16,000 nucleotides of DNA from JBAXLO01 sp037134755 (lineage in GTDB: Bacteria; Bacteroidota; Bacteroidia; Bacteroidales; JACABE01). The stretch lies in assembly GCA_037134755.1 (NCBI GenBank), contig JBAXLO010000095.1, forward strand, positions 1 to 16,000, given 5' to 3'. Position numbers and translations under genes: made by a program. Below are positions 14,132 to 16,000 of this stretch, in pieces. The first letter of the stretch is position 1. Each line of letters opens with the position of its first letter. The notes under the pieces were generated by a model. That model saw nothing but the letters and a program-made list of their open reading frames with translations. It had not been told where the DNA came from and ran no database searches.

Positions 14132-15631
14132 ATGAAATTACCACGTTCGTATTACAACAACATTACCTATTTAGGTACTATTATTGCAGGAATTGCCTGG
14201 ATTACTTTAATCTTTTTTGTAGTTCAGATCTATTTTTTCAAGATAGACAATGTATATTTTGATCTTTATGCATTTATTGTTACCCCTGCTTTCCTAATTA
14301 TGGGACATATAATTATTCCTGTAGGGATGTATATTAGAAATAAAAAGATTAAAAGCGGTGTTAAAATATCTGATGATAAACTATTGGTTATAAATCTTCG
14401 TGATTCAAAAACCCGAAATGCAATATTGATATTCTCAGTAATATCTGTATTCTTTATTATATTTACTGTTGTGGGTAGTTATAAAGCATTTCATTATTCT
14501 GAATCAGTAGAGTTTTGCGGAAAACTTTGCCATAAAGTAATGCAACCGGAGTATGTAGCTTATCAAAATTCTCCTCATGCTAGAGTAAAGTGTGCAGAAT
14601 GTCATGTTGGCGAAGGTGCTGATTTTTATGTAAAGTCAAAGATGTCGGGGATGCGTCAGATATTTAAATACACTTTAAATACTTACGTACGTCCTATTGC
14701 TACTCCGATTGAAAATTTGCGTCCTGCCAGAGAAACTTGCGAAAAATGTCACTGGCCACAAAAGTTTTATACCAATGCTTTGCGCAATGAAAAATATTTT
14801 CTTGCTGATTCAGCAAATACAGAATGGGATATTACTTTAAATATGAAAATTGGCGCAAGCCATCAATCTTTAGGATTAACCGAAGGTATTCACTGGCATA
14901 TTAATCCAGATTATAAGATTGAATATAAAACCAATGCTAAGCATGATGTTATTTATTGGGTTAAGAAAACTAATAAAAAAACCGGTGTAGAATTAATCTA
15001 TAAAAATAGTGATGTAGAATTAAAACCGGATGCAATTACTAAATTAGAGCCTAGAACAATGGATTGTATGGATTGTCATAACCGTCCTTCACATGAATTC
15101 CGTTCTCCTTCCAGATATGTTAACAATTTACTTACTGCACAACCTAAATATGCTGCCATTCCTTGGTTTAAAGCTGCTGCTATGGATGCACTTAAAGTGA
15201 TGTATTCTACAACCGACTCTTCATTAAATGGTATTAAGAGTAAGATTATTAAATATTATATGGATCAATATCCGGCAGTTTACAAACAATACAGCAAAGA
15301 TATTTTGGCAGGTATTGAAGCAGTAAAAACGGAATTCTCTAAAAATGCTTTCCCCGAAATGAAAGTAACTTATAGTGTATATCCTCGTCATATTGGTCAT
15401 TTGGAAAGTAATGGTTGTTTTAGATGTCATAATGATAAATTTGTAACATCTACAGGAAAGAAAATTTCAAAAGACTGTAATTTATGTCATACCATAGTAT
15501 CTCAAGGCAAATCAAAAGCATTAAATTATACAGGTATTAATGCTACATTAGGCTTTGAACATCCTGTTGATATAGGTGATGCCTGGAAAGAAACTAATTG
15601 TATGGATTGTCATAGCGAGATGTATAAATAA
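14132..15631 (+). CDS. seven-haem NapC/NirT-family membrane cytochrome c (ImcH-like)
   Basis: A 499-residue inner-membrane cytochrome with three hydrophobic segments (about 12-35, 42-68 and 97-117) followed by a periplasmic multihaem domain. Haem motifs are at C129-H134, C154-H158, C203-H207, C312-H316, C429-H433, C449-H453 and C490-H494. The first is CGKLCH, a CX3CH spacing, followed by M137 (CHKVM), which resembles the CHxM ligand region of the first NapC/NrfH haem. The blocks YQNSPHARVKCAECHVG and NLRPARETCEKCHWP are typical of the long NapC/NirT cytochromes of Geobacter and relatives. The size, three helices and seven haems match what I recall of ImcH, a menaquinol oxidase used for metal and electrode respiration. 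Menaquinol oxidation is likely; the periplasmic acceptor is unknown, and no partner gene is in view. Confidence 0.9.
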   Translation: MKLPRSYYNNITYLGTIIAGIAWITLIFFVVQIYFFKIDNVYFDLYAFIVTPAFLIMGHIIIPVGMYIRNKKIKSGVKISDDKLLVINLRDSKTRNAILIFSVISVFFIIFTVVGSYKAFHYSESVEFCGKLCHKVMQPEYVAYQNSPHARVKCAECHVGEGADFYVKSKMSGMRQIFKYTLNTYVRPIATPIENLRPARETCEKCHWPQKFYTNALRNEKYFLADSANTEWDITLNMKIGASHQSLGLTEGIHWHINPDYKIEYKTNAKHDVIYWVKKTNKKTGVELIYKNSDVELKPDAITKLEPRTMDCMDCHNRPSHEFRSPSRYVNNLLTAQPKYAAIPWFKAAAMDALKVMYSTTDSSLNGIKSKIIKYYMDQYPAVYKQYSKDILAGIEAVKTEFSKNAFPEMKVTYSVYPRHIGHLESNGCFRCHNDKFVTSTGKKISKDCNLCHTIVSQGKSKALNYTGINATLGFEHPVDIGDAWKETNCMDCHSEMYK

Positions 15632-15670
15632 TATATAACGCAAGACAATATTAACACATAATTTTAAATA

Positions 15671-15708
15671 AAAAAAGACGCTATCATTAATTTGATAGCG
15701 TCTTTTTT
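15671..15708 (+). terminator. strong intrinsic terminator after the cytochrome gene
   Basis: Perfect 10-bp arms GACGCTATCA (15677-15686) and TGATAGCGTC (15693-15702) enclose a 6-nt loop and are followed by TTTTTT. An A-tract at 15671-15676 makes it potentially active in both directions. It lies 40 bp after the cytochrome stop codon, confirming that this gene ends its transcription unit. Confidence 0.95.
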
Positions 15709-15845
15709 GTTAGTAATAAGTTTAAATCGAAGATTTATAAAGGTAATTCCTGTTCTCAACTTTTCATCCTCCCCTATTTATTTATTAAATATTAAAAGTA
15801 TTACATATTATATTAATCCGCTCATTAGTAAAACAATTAGAGAAG
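15709..15845. other. spacer between terminator and right-edge repeat array
   Basis: AT-rich sequence with no supported gene. Its right part contains the 3' end of the open frame that runs leftwards out of the repeat array (stop at 15808-15810). Confidence 0.5.
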
Positions 15846-16000
15846 TACCGAATCCATAAAACATACTACCGAACCCTAAAAACATAATACCGAATCCATA
15901 AAACATACTACCGAACCCTAAAAACATACTACCGAACCCTAAAATCATACTACCGAATCCTAAAAACATAAAACGAATTGGGTAAATCATAAAACGAATT
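15846..16000. repeat. 21-bp tandem repeat array (seven units plus a partial one, runs off right edge)
   Basis: Units start at 15846, 15867, 15888, 15909, 15930, 15951 and 15972, with a partial one at 15993; all are 21 bp, and the first six begin with TACCGAA. Units 1 and 3 are identical and units 2 and 4 differ at one base, so part of the array grew as a 42-bp block. Only one minus frame is open through the array: a 60-codon frame (ATG at 15990, stop at 15808-15810) that reads as hydrophobic heptads of the type GFGSMFL, ending in SLIVLLMSGLI. The frame is also open upstream to the window edge, so its true start may lie outside. Such a frame could be a small membrane protein or simply a by-product of a period divisible by three; I do not call it a gene. 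Confidence 0.93.

Noticed and set aside
15224..15430. Minus-strand 68-codon frame
   Set aside because: It lies inside the cytochrome gene, whose haem motifs fix the plus-strand reading frame.
14132..15631. Eighth haem site in the cytochrome
   Set aside because: I went through the protein and found only seven motifs with cysteines followed by CH; other histidines lack the paired cysteines.

Overview
The window looks like a chromosomal segment of a low-GC member of the Bacteroidota, probably Bacteroidales-like. Most genes are preceded by the Bacteroidota -7 promoter hexamer-like element TAnnTTTG rather than a sigma70 -10 box. Shine-Dalgarno sequences are not obvious, and a small ribosomal protein of the THX type is present. 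I see no rRNA, tRNA, transposase, phage gene, CRISPR array or recognisable defence system.

Layout from left to right. 1-210 is the end of a 42-bp tandem repeat array that continues off the window. 495-2603 (minus strand) carries a HemG-like flavodoxin-domain protein and a MATE efflux pump, separated by an AT-rich spacer with a 19-bp inverted repeat. 2696-4397 holds a PfkB sugar kinase (plus) and an inositol-monophosphatase-family phosphatase (minus) that overlap tail to tail by 8 bp. 4471-5935 holds a Crp/Fnr-type regulator and a cysteine dioxygenase, divergently transcribed. 5936-6504 has no gene but contains a hairpin and a 21-bp tandem repeat array. 6505-10012 (minus) encodes the two halves of a heterodimeric ABC exporter with one degenerate and one catalytic ATP site. 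10013-10724 is a gene-poor gap with a probable 3' remnant of another ABC ATPase gene and a good terminator. 10725-10952 is the THX-type protein. 11045-13806 (minus) is a compact operon tatD-tcdA-mpg-trmH for nucleic-acid maintenance and tRNA modification. 14132-15631 (plus) encodes a seven-haem membrane cytochrome c of the NapC/NirT type, with the size, three N-terminal helices and haem count I recall for the Geobacter quinol oxidase ImcH. It is preceded by a promoter with an inverted-repeat operator candidate and an FNR-box-like site, and followed by a strong terminator. 15846-16000 is a second 21-bp tandem repeat array that runs off the right edge.

How the genes work together. The clearest units are the exporter pair, the four-gene tRNA/DNA operon and the stand-alone cytochrome. 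The cytochrome should take electrons from menaquinol to periplasmic acceptors. Cysteine dioxygenase uses O2, so the cell probably meets some oxygen, while the multihaem cytochrome and the FNR-like site suggest respiration of other acceptors as well. The most unusual non-coding feature is three sequence-unrelated repeat arrays whose periods are all 21 or 42 bp.
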